A stretch of DNA of 51,435 nt from Marinoscillum sp. (GTDB lineage Bacteria; Bacteroidota; Bacteroidia; Cytophagales; Cyclobacteriaceae): the NCBI GenBank assembly GCA_024305105.1, contig JAMWZA010000020.1:1-51435 (forward strand), given 5' to 3'. The notes beneath the pieces were generated by a model. That model searched no databases. It saw only the letters and a list, made by a program, of their open reading frames with translations, and was not told the DNA's origin. Positions 16,429 to 25,162 of this stretch are shown here, piece after piece; position 1 is the first letter of the stretch, and every line of letters begins with the position of its first letter. The translations under genes and the position numbers were made by a program.

Positions 16429-16845
16429 TCACATACCCAGCAAATGCTGCTTCTTTACTTTTTGATAAGTCAAAGCTACCTTAATGCATTTAGTCAACTC
16501 TTTTTCAGGTAATGGCTCATTTAAGTCCAGGATGATTGCCCGATCACCTTCAAACTCCAGTTCTTCACCAAAAATAAAGCGAAAGGTGCTGACCAATTGT
16601 GTTGAGCAAATAAAGTATAGATAGCATTTATCTGGCGTTTTTGATTTCCAATCCATACGAATCGTACTTCCTCCTTTGGCCACATAACTAGGCTCTCCCC
16701 ACTTGGTTGTTTCCAAAAGCTTTGATACCCCTTCATCACTGGCTGATCGAATAATCAATGTTCTTAATTCATTTAGCTTTTCCTGAGCCTCTACTGGATA
16801 CTTCTCAATGATCTGCTTTACATGAATGCTTTTTTCCATTTCCAT
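16429..16845 (-). CDS. DUF1801 domain protein
   Basis: 138 residues, cytosolic. The pattern EKLNELRTLIIRSASD, then TTKWGEPSYVAKG, MDWKSKTPDKCYLYFICST and RAIILDLNEPLPEKEL is that of DUF1801 (YdhG-like) proteins, whose biochemical role is unknown. The ATG at 16845 is preferred to the TTG at 16848. It stands alone between the sigma factor and a strong terminator. Confidence 0.82.
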   Translation of the reverse strand: MEMEKSIHVKQIIEKYPVEAQEKLNELRTLIIRSASDEGVSKLLETTKWGEPSYVAKGGSTIRMDWKSKTPDKCYLYFICSTQLVSTFRFIFGEELEFEGDRAIILDLNEPLPEKELTKCIKVALTYQKVKKQHLLGM

Positions 16846-16892
16846 CAAGCAAGAATATAGTATCTCAGCGACAACCCTATGTCACTGAACTA

Positions 16893-16921
16893 AAAAAGCG
16901 ATTGCTGGGCAATCGCTTTTT
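16893..16921. terminator. Strong short terminator hairpin
   Basis: AAAAAGCGATTGC (16893-16905) pairs perfectly with GCAATCGCTTTTT (16909-16921) around a 3-base loop. It ends the minus-strand HepT-like gene seven bases upstream in the window. Confidence 0.92.
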
Positions 16922-16928
16922 GCAATTC

Positions 16929-17279
16929 TTAATGCATGCTATAGAGTTCAGATTGTTCTATCTCCTCTCCGAGTTCTGGTAGATCAGTGGTGATCAGTGT
17001 CCAGATATTTTGAATAGCCATTTCAGCTTCTTGATTGTAACGCGCATTCCTCAGGTTGGAAAGTTGCCCTAATGCCAAGCTTTCATCCATAATTTCGTTG
17101 GTCTGGTTGTTAAGCTCATGAGCTGCTTGTCCAATTTCCTGCAAATAACTACAGGCACTCTCTTTCACCTGTTCATTGGATCGAAAATCCTCAAACGATT
17201 GGTTTTTAACAGAGGCTTGAACTGAAGCTATATTGGAGAGTATTTGATTTAAGTGTTGTCTTATCTCTTCTTTTTCCAT
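16929..17279 (-). CDS. Degenerate HepT-like (DUF86-like) helical protein
   Basis: 116 residues, all helical. The tail LRNARYNQEAEMAIQNIW followed by TDLPELGEEI resembles the HepT/DUF86 segment, where RNxxxHxY carries the RNase active site, and SYLQEIGQAAHEL resembles its first core helix. Here the expected His and Tyr are Asn and Glu, and no MntA-type nucleotidyltransferase is next to it, so toxin activity is unlikely. The start MEKEEIRQHL is chosen over one 48 bases upstream, which adds a basic stretch outside the family. The fold assignment is inference. Confidence 0.5.
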   Translation of the reverse strand: MEKEEIRQHLNQILSNIASVQASVKNQSFEDFRSNEQVKESACSYLQEIGQAAHELNNQTNEIMDESLALGQLSNLRNARYNQEAEMAIQNIWTLITTDLPELGEEIEQSELYSMH

Positions 17280-17377
17280 TGGTTTTATTCTTTTGTCTAG
17301 TATAGCAACAGCATTCACCCGGCCCAATGTTTGATAAAATATGGAATTACATCCTCATGTTAACACCACACCCAAAT

Positions 17378-17764
17378 TCACATTGTATCCAATAGCCAAT
17401 TGATAATCGGAATATCGGCTTCTGCCCAGTCTACGGATAGGGCCTCTGCAATTGGAACCCATTCTATTTTCTCATGAACCAGTGGCTTTGGCTTTCCTTT
17501 TACAATCTCACAGAAAAAAGGTATCAACCGAATTTCTTTATGACCATATCGGTGCACATTTTCGGGTAACCTGCTCCCTATTCTAACAGTGATATCCAAT
17601 TCCTCTTTCAATTCCCTTATTAGGCATTCCTGATTTGTCTCTCCTGCTTCTACTTTGCCTCCAGGGAGTTCCCATTTAAGGGAGTGGGTGTCGTCCGCCT
17701 TGCGTTGAGCTATGAGTAAATGACCATTCTGAATGATTACCGAACAGGTTACCGATACTATCAT
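17378..17764 (-). CDS. Nudix hydrolase, MutT-like
   Basis: 128 residues. The Nudix box is complete: GGKVEAGETNQECLIRELKE plus EL, fitting GX5EX7REUXEEXGU apart from the last glycine. The sequence LLIAQRKADDTHSLKWELPGG and a C-terminal EWVPIAEALSVDW place it with short (d)CTP or 8-oxo-dGTP pyrophosphatases of the MutT/NudG type. It lies 3 bases after the P450 gene and so shares its transcript. Exact substrate not determinable. Confidence 0.9.
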   Translation of the reverse strand: MIVSVTCSVIIQNGHLLIAQRKADDTHSLKWELPGGKVEAGETNQECLIRELKEELDITVRIGSRLPENVHRYGHKEIRLIPFFCEIVKGKPKPLVHEKIEWVPIAEALSVDWAEADIPIINWLLDTM

Positions 17765-17767
17765 AGA

Positions 17768-19084
17768 CTAGTTTCGCTCAATTAATTGTACTTCCACAGC
17801 ATCTTTCGGCCTTAAGGTCAGCAATGGGTTGAAATCAACCTTTTCAGTTCTTTTTGGAAGTATTTTAAACTTCCGAACGAACTGAACGGTCAGAATCATA
17901 AGCTCATACAAAGCGAAATTGTTGCCGATACAGAATCGCCCTCCACCACCAAAAGGTAAGTATTGCAGCTTATGTTTAAGCTGACTATAATCTGTGAACC
18001 TTTCTGGGTCAAAGGTGTCGGGGTTAGGCCAATAAGCCGGATTATGATGCATCAGATAGATATTGAGCATCACTTGCTTTCCTGCTGGTATATTCACTCC
18101 TCCGATATTATCGGATTCTTTTACTAATCGAACAATATTCCAAATTGGTGGATAGAAACGCAAACTTTCCTTGATGACCTTTTGCGTGTAGGTTAAGTTG
18201 CTGTAATTCATCAAATCCAGGTCTTCCAGACTTTTTAGACCCTTTACCTCTTGATACAACTTTTCTTGAATAGCTGGATGATGTGCCAATACATGCAGTG
18301 TCCAGGTCATAGCTATTGCTGAAGTTTCATGTCCGGCTACCAGAAAAGTTAACAATTGATTTCTTATTTCAACAAACTCCTTATCTGGATGATAATGGTC
18401 CATCAGCACATCCAAGAGATCACCTACTGGTTTATTTAACAATTTACGGTCTTCCACACACTTCTGGATCAGTTGGTTGGCATCAGTCATCATTCTATGA
18501 TAACTCCTATGCGTTTTTGTAGGAACCCAAACAGGCCATTTAAAAGGGCTACGAATACGATTGACAATGAAATCCTGACCAAAGGTGATGTGCTCGCTCA
18601 TTTTGCTCACCATTTCATCATCCTGATATTTGATCAATGAGTTGAGCAAAATGGTCATGGTAAGACGGCTCATTTCAGTGTCTAGTCTAAGTGACTGTCC
18701 ATTTACAAGGTTTTGAGTGTAAGTAAATCCTGTCTCCCAAAGGGCTGGTAATAGCTTTCTTAGCTCATTCTTATGAAAGGATGGTTGTAGCGCCTTTCGT
18801 TGCTCATGCCATTCGTCTCCTTCTGAAGTTAATAGCCCATTACCAAGTACGAGAGCGATTTCTTTGTAACCACGACTTTTAGCATAGTGAGTGCGTTCTT
18901 TCGAAAACACCTGAGCAAACTGTTCTGGATCGTTGAGTAGGACAAAATCGCCCATTGGCAAATGTAAATCCACTGGAGATCCGCTTTCTGTCACGGCTTT
19001 ATTCATGTAGCTCAACGGGTCTTTCTGAAAAACCTTCAGATTCTTCAATGAGCTATTTTGTGGAAAGGCTTTGGAAAGATTCAT
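17768..19084 (-). CDS. Cytochrome P450
   Basis: 438 residues with no membrane anchor, so it is a soluble bacterial P450. The I-helix oxygen-binding motif is FLVAGHETSAIAMTW, the K-helix ExxR is KESLRFYPP, and the heme loop is FGGGGRFCIGNNFALYE with the axial cysteine. It lies between an Nramp-like transporter and a Nudix hydrolase, all on the minus strand, with a ferredoxin-NADP-reductase-like gene two genes upstream that could supply electrons. The sequence resembles fatty-acid hydroxylating clans more than steroid ones, but the substrate is unknown. Confidence 0.95.
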   Translation of the reverse strand: MNLSKAFPQNSSLKNLKVFQKDPLSYMNKAVTESGSPVDLHLPMGDFVLLNDPEQFAQVFSKERTHYAKSRGYKEIALVLGNGLLTSEGDEWHEQRKALQPSFHKNELRKLLPALWETGFTYTQNLVNGQSLRLDTEMSRLTMTILLNSLIKYQDDEMVSKMSEHITFGQDFIVNRIRSPFKWPVWVPTKTHRSYHRMMTDANQLIQKCVEDRKLLNKPVGDLLDVLMDHYHPDKEFVEIRNQLLTFLVAGHETSAIAMTWTLHVLAHHPAIQEKLYQEVKGLKSLEDLDLMNYSNLTYTQKVIKESLRFYPPIWNIVRLVKESDNIGGVNIPAGKQVMLNIYLMHHNPAYWPNPDTFDPERFTDYSQLKHKLQYLPFGGGGRFCIGNNFALYELMILTVQFVRKFKILPKRTEKVDFNPLLTLRPKDAVEVQLIERN

Positions 19085-19148
19085 ATATCAAATCTAAGAC
19101 GATCTGGCAGATAAGTTGCGGTTTAAATCTGATGATGGATTTTAAGAG

Positions 19149-20327
19149 TCAAAAGAAGGGAATCATCAACTGTAGAAACAACCCAACAAATAGTAAAAGG
19201 ATCGCTGCTAGAAGTATAATGGTCGTGATTGAAAGTCTGAAGCTATTTTTTTGATAATGAAGAACTAACAAGGTGCTCGCCAATATCGGCACGAACGCTG
19301 CTCCACAAACGGCATAGGCCTTTTGCATGCTTGCAAATCCGATTGGTAATCCAACCATGGGAATAACAGCAATTACCAACAGTATCTTATTGTATATACT
19401 ATCCTTACCATTTTTAAATCCAAGTGGCTTCATAACATCCAGAAAAAGAAAAGGGACACTTTGCCACACACCCAGAAGACTACTGAATATAGCAGCAAAT
19501 GCTCCGACTCGGAATGTCCATCCAGCCAATGGACCCGCCTGTTGATCCAAAACTGACGATAAACTGACCAATAGGCCAGCACCTCCACCTGTCACCTGAA
19601 CATTGGTACCGATGAGGACCATGGCCACTCCCAGAAGTACCGTAATGAAATATGAAACGCCAAGATCAATTTGCGTTTGACCTTGGTGCCGAGCAGTCCT
19701 CCCAGCAGCTTTGATCCAGTAACCATAGCAGAGAATAGTAACTGTTCCTCCTACTCCACCCATTACCGCCAGATACCACGAAAGCCCAGCTGAAGTAGGA
19801 ATCCAGCTGGATATAGCGAATGAACGATCTATTGGAATGACAAGCACTGAGTAGAATACAGCAATCAGCATAATGACCACTGCACCGGTCATCATTTTTT
19901 GGAAGAACGCGAAACCACCGATACGAACAAAGCCATAACCGACTAAACTAAAAAATACGCCATAGCCTATTTTCCCAATACCAGGGTCGAAGATTGGCAG
20001 AATAGCGTAAAAGGCTGCTCCTGTAGCACTCATCAATGCAACAGCCACAGTGAACGTCCAAATGATCAGATAGAAAAGAAAAAACCAACGGGCAGCTGCT
20101 CCAAACAGTGACATGGAAGACTCTAAAATGGTCTGCCCTGAGTGGTATTGCCACCGAGCAAGTCCTTCATTAAGGATGAACTTAATAAGTCCTCCGACTA
20201 CAACAGCAGAAACTGCTGCTATACCAATGTTAGAACCAGCGAGTGCGGAAGTGGCTAGGTCGCCAGCACCAACTCCGGTGGCCGCCACCAATAACCCGGG
20301 TCCGATAATCTCCAGAAACTTTTTCAT
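19149..20327 (-). CDS. Nramp-related transporter with non-canonical metal-site motifs
   Basis: 392 residues, about 11 membrane segments. The start GPGLLVAATGVGAGDLATSA is aligned with the Nramp first helix, but the metal-binding DPGN is GAGD here. At the helix-6 position GGVGGTVTILCYGYW replaces the MPHN motif. Nramp proteins import divalent metals with protons. The loss of both motifs suggests a changed substrate such as another cation or an organic solute. It is 33 bases downstream of the reductase gene and 64 bases before the P450. Confidence 0.8.
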   Translation of the reverse strand: MKKFLEIIGPGLLVAATGVGAGDLATSALAGSNIGIAAVSAVVVGGLIKFILNEGLARWQYHSGQTILESSMSLFGAAARWFFLFYLIIWTFTVAVALMSATGAAFYAILPIFDPGIGKIGYGVFFSLVGYGFVRIGGFAFFQKMMTGAVVIMLIAVFYSVLVIPIDRSFAISSWIPTSAGLSWYLAVMGGVGGTVTILCYGYWIKAAGRTARHQGQTQIDLGVSYFITVLLGVAMVLIGTNVQVTGGGAGLLVSLSSVLDQQAGPLAGWTFRVGAFAAIFSSLLGVWQSVPFLFLDVMKPLGFKNGKDSIYNKILLVIAVIPMVGLPIGFASMQKAYAVCGAAFVPILASTLLVLHYQKNSFRLSITTIILLAAILLLFVGLFLQLMIPFF

Positions 20328-20360
20328 CGAACCCGAAACTAATCAATTTATTAGTGATCG

Positions 20361-21026
20361 CTATTTTTCAAAAACGATCCCATCAGGGTTTGCTCCTAGT
20401 TGCTTTAATGAGGCAGAGATGTCTTTTACCATTTGATCAGGGCCACAGACATAAAAATGCTGAGAATAATCTGCTACGTGCTTTTTAAGAAATTCCATAT
20501 TGATCATTCCGTTTTCATGGCCTTCGATTTTCTCGTGGGTAATAGTGGAGGTAAAATCATCTCCAAGCAGTTCTTCCCAATAAGGCTCCATAATCACATC
20601 TTTTCCCGTGCGGTTGGAAAAGAACAACTTATTCCCATCTACTTCTTTCTGCTTTTCTAAATTCCTGAAAATGCTAATAAATGGGGTGATGCCGGCTCCG
20701 CCAGCGATGAAAACCCCAGTGCCTTTGTATTCAATAGCACCCCAGGCATCATCAACAATCAACTCATCTCCTTCTTTGATTTCATCGATGGCTTTGGTGA
20801 CACCATCATGATCAAAATAGGACTTGATCACAAATTCTAAATAATCATCTGAGGGTAATGACGTGAATGTAAACGGCCGTTTCTCTTCTGTTAATCCTTT
20901 TTTATTTAACGCCACTTCAGTAGCCTGACCAGGTGAAAAAGTATAGTCTTTCGGCTTTTTAGTTCGAATTCGTTTTACATCATGAGTTAAAGACAGAACT
21001 TCCGTTACGGTTAATTTGTGAGCCAT
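20361..21026 (-). CDS. Ferredoxin-NADP reductase-like flavoprotein
   Basis: 221 residues. FAD-binding: RPFTFTSLPSDD (RxYTxS type). NAD(P)-binding: VFIAGGAGITPFISIF and the terminal FYVCGPDQMVKD. There is no C-terminal 2Fe-2S domain, so it matches flavodoxin/ferredoxin reductases rather than complete oxygenase reductases. Its C-terminal end, GIVFEK, lacks the aromatic residue that stacks on FAD in plant-type enzymes. It is the first gene of the minus-strand run leading to Nramp-like, P450 and Nudix, and is a candidate electron donor for the P450. Confidence 0.88.
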   Translation of the reverse strand: MAHKLTVTEVLSLTHDVKRIRTKKPKDYTFSPGQATEVALNKKGLTEEKRPFTFTSLPSDDYLEFVIKSYFDHDGVTKAIDEIKEGDELIVDDAWGAIEYKGTGVFIAGGAGITPFISIFRNLEKQKEVDGNKLFFSNRTGKDVIMEPYWEELLGDDFTSTITHEKIEGHENGMINMEFLKKHVADYSQHFYVCGPDQMVKDISASLKQLGANPDGIVFEK

Positions 21027-21241
21027 GTGATAATTTGTTTAGGGTGATTTAATTCGTTTAGTACATCAACTGGGAAACAATGGATATAGTTACTATTAAA
21101 TGAGATAATTCCAAACAGCACCATTAAGTGCGTTTTTACGGTATCGTTTAATGATGGTTGTTACGGGTTGGTGTCTTTTAGAATTTACACTAAGTTTGAC
21201 GTTGGATTAAAAACTCTCAAGAACTAACTCATCACTTTTAA

Positions 21242-22501
21242 GTGAAAACGCTTTTAGCCGGAATTACCACCTTAATTCTTACAATCGTAATTTGGTCTGC
21301 ATATGACCAGGTTTCAGAACCTGCTATTGCTGCACCTCAGATTGAAGCGGAAGTAACTTTAGCTCCAGGAAATGGGTTGTGGCCAGAGAAGCCAACCATT
21401 CCTGAGGCGGTTATTGTACCAACATACACCACAAGTCAAGCCTCACCTTCTGTAAGGAGATATCAGATTAAATATGGAGATTCCTTCCACAAGATCCTGT
21501 TGAGTTTGGATATCCCAGCTGAGAATGCGAATTCACTGGCTTATCAGATTGGGAAGCAAATAGATCTGAATCAGTTTCAGGTTGGAAATGAATACCGAGT
21601 TCGGTATACAAAAGACACAGAACAGCCTGAAATGCTAACTTATGATCTGGAAAGCCGGAAGCAGCTAGTGGTCGACTTTACCATAAACGAGGTAGCAATT
21701 GAAGACAAGCAAATTGATATTGTGGTTAAAACGCTTCAGACGCCTATTCATTCATCCCTGGCCAAAACTGTACTTGACCATGAAGCTCCCGAAAATCTGG
21801 CTGATAAAATACTCAGTGTTTTCGCCTGGCAGATTGATTTTAGACACTTGCTCAAAGGGGATTACTTCAATGTAGTTTACGAAGAAGAATGGGCCGATGG
21901 CAAAATGCTTGACTGTCGAAATATTTTGGCTATTCAATTCATCCATGATGGCGTAGCTTATAAAGCCTATGGGTTCGATAATGGAAACGGCTGGGAGTAT
22001 TTCAATGCTGAAGGTCAAAACATGAGTTATGCACCGCTGGTTTTTGATCAGATCACATCTCTATATGCCCAAAAGCGTTTCCACCCAACCAGAAGATCCT
22101 ATAAAGCCCACTACGGTATGGATTTTGAAGCGGACCTGGGCACACCTATCGCAGCGTTGAAAGATGGCGTAATCACTCGGGCACGGTATGGAAGGGCCAA
22201 TGGTAATAATGTGAAAATCCAACATTCGACAAAGCTTTCTACACAATACCTCCACATGACCAGAATCGATTCTGCCATACATCAGGGAGATTCGGTTAAA
22301 CAAGGTCAGGTGATTGGTTATGTGGGAAGTACCGGCTGGTCTTCTGGTCCGCACCTGTGCTTACGCGTATGGTACAATGGAAAGCAAAGAGATCCCTTAG
22401 ATTTTGACTTTCCAAGAAGAGCAGATATCACAGAGGAGAACAAGGTCTATTTTCGTGATGTAGTCAAGTCGTTTCAGGATCGATTCAAACGGACTATTTA
22501 A
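21242..22501 (+). CDS. M23 family peptidase (peptidoglycan endopeptidase) with atypical zinc ligand
   Basis: 419 residues. The GTG start at 21242 is directly preceded by an in-frame TAA, so no earlier start is possible. A membrane anchor or signal (LLAGITTLILTIVIWSAY) precedes an OapA/LysM-like region at ~75-135 (YQIKYGDSFHKILLSLDI). The M23 domain lies at ~280-390 with HYGMDFEADLGTPI and GPHLCLRVWYNG. The HxxxD motif is intact, but the usual HxH is HLC: cysteine replaces the second ligand. The family cleaves peptidoglycan cross-bridges in the periplasm. Similar HxC variants occur in other Bacteroidota as far as I recall. Confidence 0.9.
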   Translation: MKTLLAGITTLILTIVIWSAYDQVSEPAIAAPQIEAEVTLAPGNGLWPEKPTIPEAVIVPTYTTSQASPSVRRYQIKYGDSFHKILLSLDIPAENANSLAYQIGKQIDLNQFQVGNEYRVRYTKDTEQPEMLTYDLESRKQLVVDFTINEVAIEDKQIDIVVKTLQTPIHSSLAKTVLDHEAPENLADKILSVFAWQIDFRHLLKGDYFNVVYEEEWADGKMLDCRNILAIQFIHDGVAYKAYGFDNGNGWEYFNAEGQNMSYAPLVFDQITSLYAQKRFHPTRRSYKAHYGMDFEADLGTPIAALKDGVITRARYGRANGNNVKIQHSTKLSTQYLHMTRIDSAIHQGDSVKQGQVIGYVGSTGWSSGPHLCLRVWYNGKQRDPLDFDFPRRADITEENKVYFRDVVKSFQDRFKRTI

Positions 22502-22627
22502 CAAAACTTATTTGGCTAAGAAGTAGATCAACAAATGTGACCCTGCTAAATCAGTTAGAAGAACTCATTGAAATACGGTCAGTAATGCAGTGAAAAGATC
22601 ACTGAAACCTCACTCCCGTAAAAGTCA

Positions 22628-23416
22628 CTATTTGCTAGCGTATTCAGGTATGAAGTTCTGTTCTTCAAATGGTGGTCGAGTATAACCTTTTTGATCTGGA
22701 ACTTCAGGTAAGTCAATAGGCGCCAAATCGAAGGGTTGATAGTTTATTTTACTCAACAGGTGTTGTATGCAACTCAGTCGTGCTACCTTCTTATCATCTC
22801 CATTGACAACAAACCAGGGACTGATTTCAGTACTGGTATGCTCAAACATCATGTCCTTTGCTTTACTGTATTCCAACCACTGCTCACGTGATTTTAAGTC
22901 CATAGGGCTAAATTTCCATCGCTTTTCTGGCCTTTTGATGCGTTCTTTGAATCGCTTTTCCTGTACTTCGTCACTAACAGAAAACCAGTATTTAATCAGA
23001 ATAATGCCCGATTTGATAAGCATTTCCTCGAATAATGGACATGACCGCAGAAATTCTTCGTATTCCTGTTGACTACAAAAGCCCATTACCTTCTCTACTC
23101 CTGCTCTATTGTACCAGCTTCGATCAAATAAAACCATTTCTCCAGCTGCCGGTAAATGTGGAATATATCGTTGAAAATACCATTGTGACCGTTCCTTCTC
23201 CGTAGGTACACCAAGAGCCACTATCCTACAAACTCTCGGATTCAGAGGTTCTGTGATACGCTTAATTGCCCCTCCTTTACCCGAAGCATCTCTGCCTTCG
23301 AATACCACTACTACTTTAAGCCCATTGCTTCGGACCCACTCCTGAAGATATACTAACTCTATCTGCAGCCTTTTTAGCGCTTGTTCATAGCTGTCTTTAG
23401 GTATTCTTGAAGCCAT
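22628..23416 (-). CDS. ppk2: Polyphosphate kinase 2
   Basis: 262 residues, a single PPK2 domain. Walker A is VVVFEGRDASGKGGAIKRIT, followed by GVPTEKERSQWYFQRYIPHL and the lid/Walker B region LFDRSWYNRAGVEKVMGFC. PPK2 uses polyphosphate to phosphorylate nucleotides (or the reverse) in the cytosol. Length and motifs fit a one-domain class I enzyme. It converges with the M23 gene across a 126-bp gap with no clear terminator. Which nucleotide it uses cannot be told from sequence. Confidence 0.95.
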   Translation of the reverse strand: MASRIPKDSYEQALKRLQIELVYLQEWVRSNGLKVVVVFEGRDASGKGGAIKRITEPLNPRVCRIVALGVPTEKERSQWYFQRYIPHLPAAGEMVLFDRSWYNRAGVEKVMGFCSQQEYEEFLRSCPLFEEMLIKSGIILIKYWFSVSDEVQEKRFKERIKRPEKRWKFSPMDLKSREQWLEYSKAKDMMFEHTSTEISPWFVVNGDDKKVARLSCIQHLLSKINYQPFDLAPIDLPEVPDQKGYTRPPFEEQNFIPEYASK

Positions 23417-23623
23417 CTTTAAGTTTTCAAGCTAAAGTAGGTGAGTTCTTTGAAATAAATAATGACTTGAATCAGTTCAACGCAAGCTAACACTCATAAA
23501 ACCGAAGGAATTTCTAGGCGATAGTCATTTGTATAGGCGTACAGAATCGTTACGGGATAGCTTCTTCACTGAAGTTTGATACGCTTGAATGACTCTTGAC
23601 TTATGAACTCAATTTACTTGTGT

Positions 23624-25066
23624 TTATGATGGTTTGATTGTAACAATCACACGCCGGTAACTCGTCATAGCAGGCACTCCACGGTCAGTTATTCTAAGAA
23701 TCACATGGGCAGTTTTCGTTTCATCCACTTTTGGAGCTCTAAAACCCACTTTGTGAACATTCTCGGCACCTAAACTCAATTCACTTTCTAAACTTCCAGC
23801 CTCAGGATACTGAAACCAAAGAAAACTAAAGCTATCGCCATCAGGATCGTAGGACTCCATTGCATCGAGATTGACCCATTGGCCAGAAGTTACTGTCAAC
23901 TGGTCACTGTGTGACAATACCGCCACGGGTGCATGATTTGCGTCTTTGTACTTCTGACTGCACCAGTCCATACGGGCTGCAAAGTCATTTTGAAAATCAT
24001 CTCGCCATCGGTACAGGGTAGCTTTATCGTTTTTTTGTGTTTGATCACTCTTTTTTACTGTTCGACCATACTGATTCGGTACATATGGCCTGTACTCGTC
24101 CACGGCATTGGTCCAAATAGGTCTTGTTTCAGGAGCAGGTTCTACGATCGAACTACCATCCTTGTCATTAAACTCCGGCTGGTATAACTCATATCGTCCG
24201 CCCCATCCGCCCCATTCGGGATGCTCTGAATCATTCAGACCATTCGGCAATAATCCTAAAAAAGCAGGTGTATCTCCTTCCATTCCCCAGGCTACATCAG
24301 GATATACCACACCCAGAGGTCCATGATCTTGTTGGATATTCGTCGCTAACCAACTATTGCTAATTGTGCTATTATCGATACCGTTTACCTGCATGTTTAT
24401 TCCTGTCCAGGTAGCACTGCCATAGTCATCTCCCGGACTCACGATGTAGAACAATTCGGGAAAGTTATTTCTTATCCAAATCCCACTATCATCCTGATCT
24501 GAAATCGTATAAACGCGCAGTTTACTGACCATGCGTTTGACCTCTTGTGGTGAGCGGGTTTCTTTGATGTGATATAAGGCTTGTGCCAATGTGTTGGCTC
24601 CACCCCAGACTGAAATCCATAATGGGCGATCATCTGCTTTGGCCAGCTCATCGATGATCATGCGTGATCCATCTGTGTCCTGATCCACTCCAACCCCTTT
24701 CATCCCGTATACAGGCGCACCTTTCGTGATTAGCGAATAAAGTATCTCAGCATCGGGATAGTTTGGGTCATGTAAAAGCAGGTTCGGCTGGACTGCCTCA
24801 TAAGCGTTGATCACACGCTCTATGGATTCCGGATGAATCTCATTTTGCAACCAACAGGATGTGGTCGCCACAATCCCTTTGATATCAAGTTCATTGGCAT
24901 ACAGCAGCAATCGGACCAGTGACTGGGTATCATCTGGATCCGCTTCAATGTCAGTGAGGACGATCACCCTGTTATTATTGGATGTTTGAGCGGAAGTAGT
25001 TACAGGTAATGAAAATACAAAAAGCATCAATAGCGAGATACTTCGTAAAGATGAAGTGAACATCAT
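23624..25066 (-). CDS. DUF1593 (Sde182 nucleoside-hydrolase-like) secreted protein
   Basis: 480 residues with a signal peptide ending TTSAQ. Residues ~32-310 carry a nucleoside-hydrolase-like fold: VIVLTDIEADPDDTQSLVRL with the Asp cluster, IKGIVATTSCW and WGGANTLAQAL. The last ~95 residues (APVAVLSHSDQLTVTSGQW ... VILRITDRG) form an Ig-like domain. The family includes a Saccharophagus protein described as cellulose-binding and is often found with polysaccharide-use genes. It is divergent from an AraC regulator, which may control it. Substrate unknown. Confidence 0.88.
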   Translation of the reverse strand: MMFTSSLRSISLLMLFVFSLPVTTSAQTSNNNRVIVLTDIEADPDDTQSLVRLLLYANELDIKGIVATTSCWLQNEIHPESIERVINAYEAVQPNLLLHDPNYPDAEILYSLITKGAPVYGMKGVGVDQDTDGSRMIIDELAKADDRPLWISVWGGANTLAQALYHIKETRSPQEVKRMVSKLRVYTISDQDDSGIWIRNNFPELFYIVSPGDDYGSATWTGINMQVNGIDNSTISNSWLATNIQQDHGPLGVVYPDVAWGMEGDTPAFLGLLPNGLNDSEHPEWGGWGGRYELYQPEFNDKDGSSIVEPAPETRPIWTNAVDEYRPYVPNQYGRTVKKSDQTQKNDKATLYRWRDDFQNDFAARMDWCSQKYKDANHAPVAVLSHSDQLTVTSGQWVNLDAMESYDPDGDSFSFLWFQYPEAGSLESELSLGAENVHKVGFRAPKVDETKTAHVILRITDRGVPAMTSYRRVIVTIKPS

Positions 25067-25162
25067 GGGTTGTTTTTTGAGTTTCAGGATTGAATTGCAA
25101 AAATAGTCTCGTATATTTATTAAAACCTCCTGTTTATCGTACTAAACATAGCATATTCCGAG

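Noticed and set aside
22502-22627. Gap between M23 and PPK2 genes searched for a terminator or small gene
   Set aside because: No stem with a T-run and no credible frame seen.
23417-23623. 207-bp gap between the DUF1593 end and PPK2 start searched for RNA or small gene
   Set aside because: No convincing structure or frame; probably the PPK2 promoter region.
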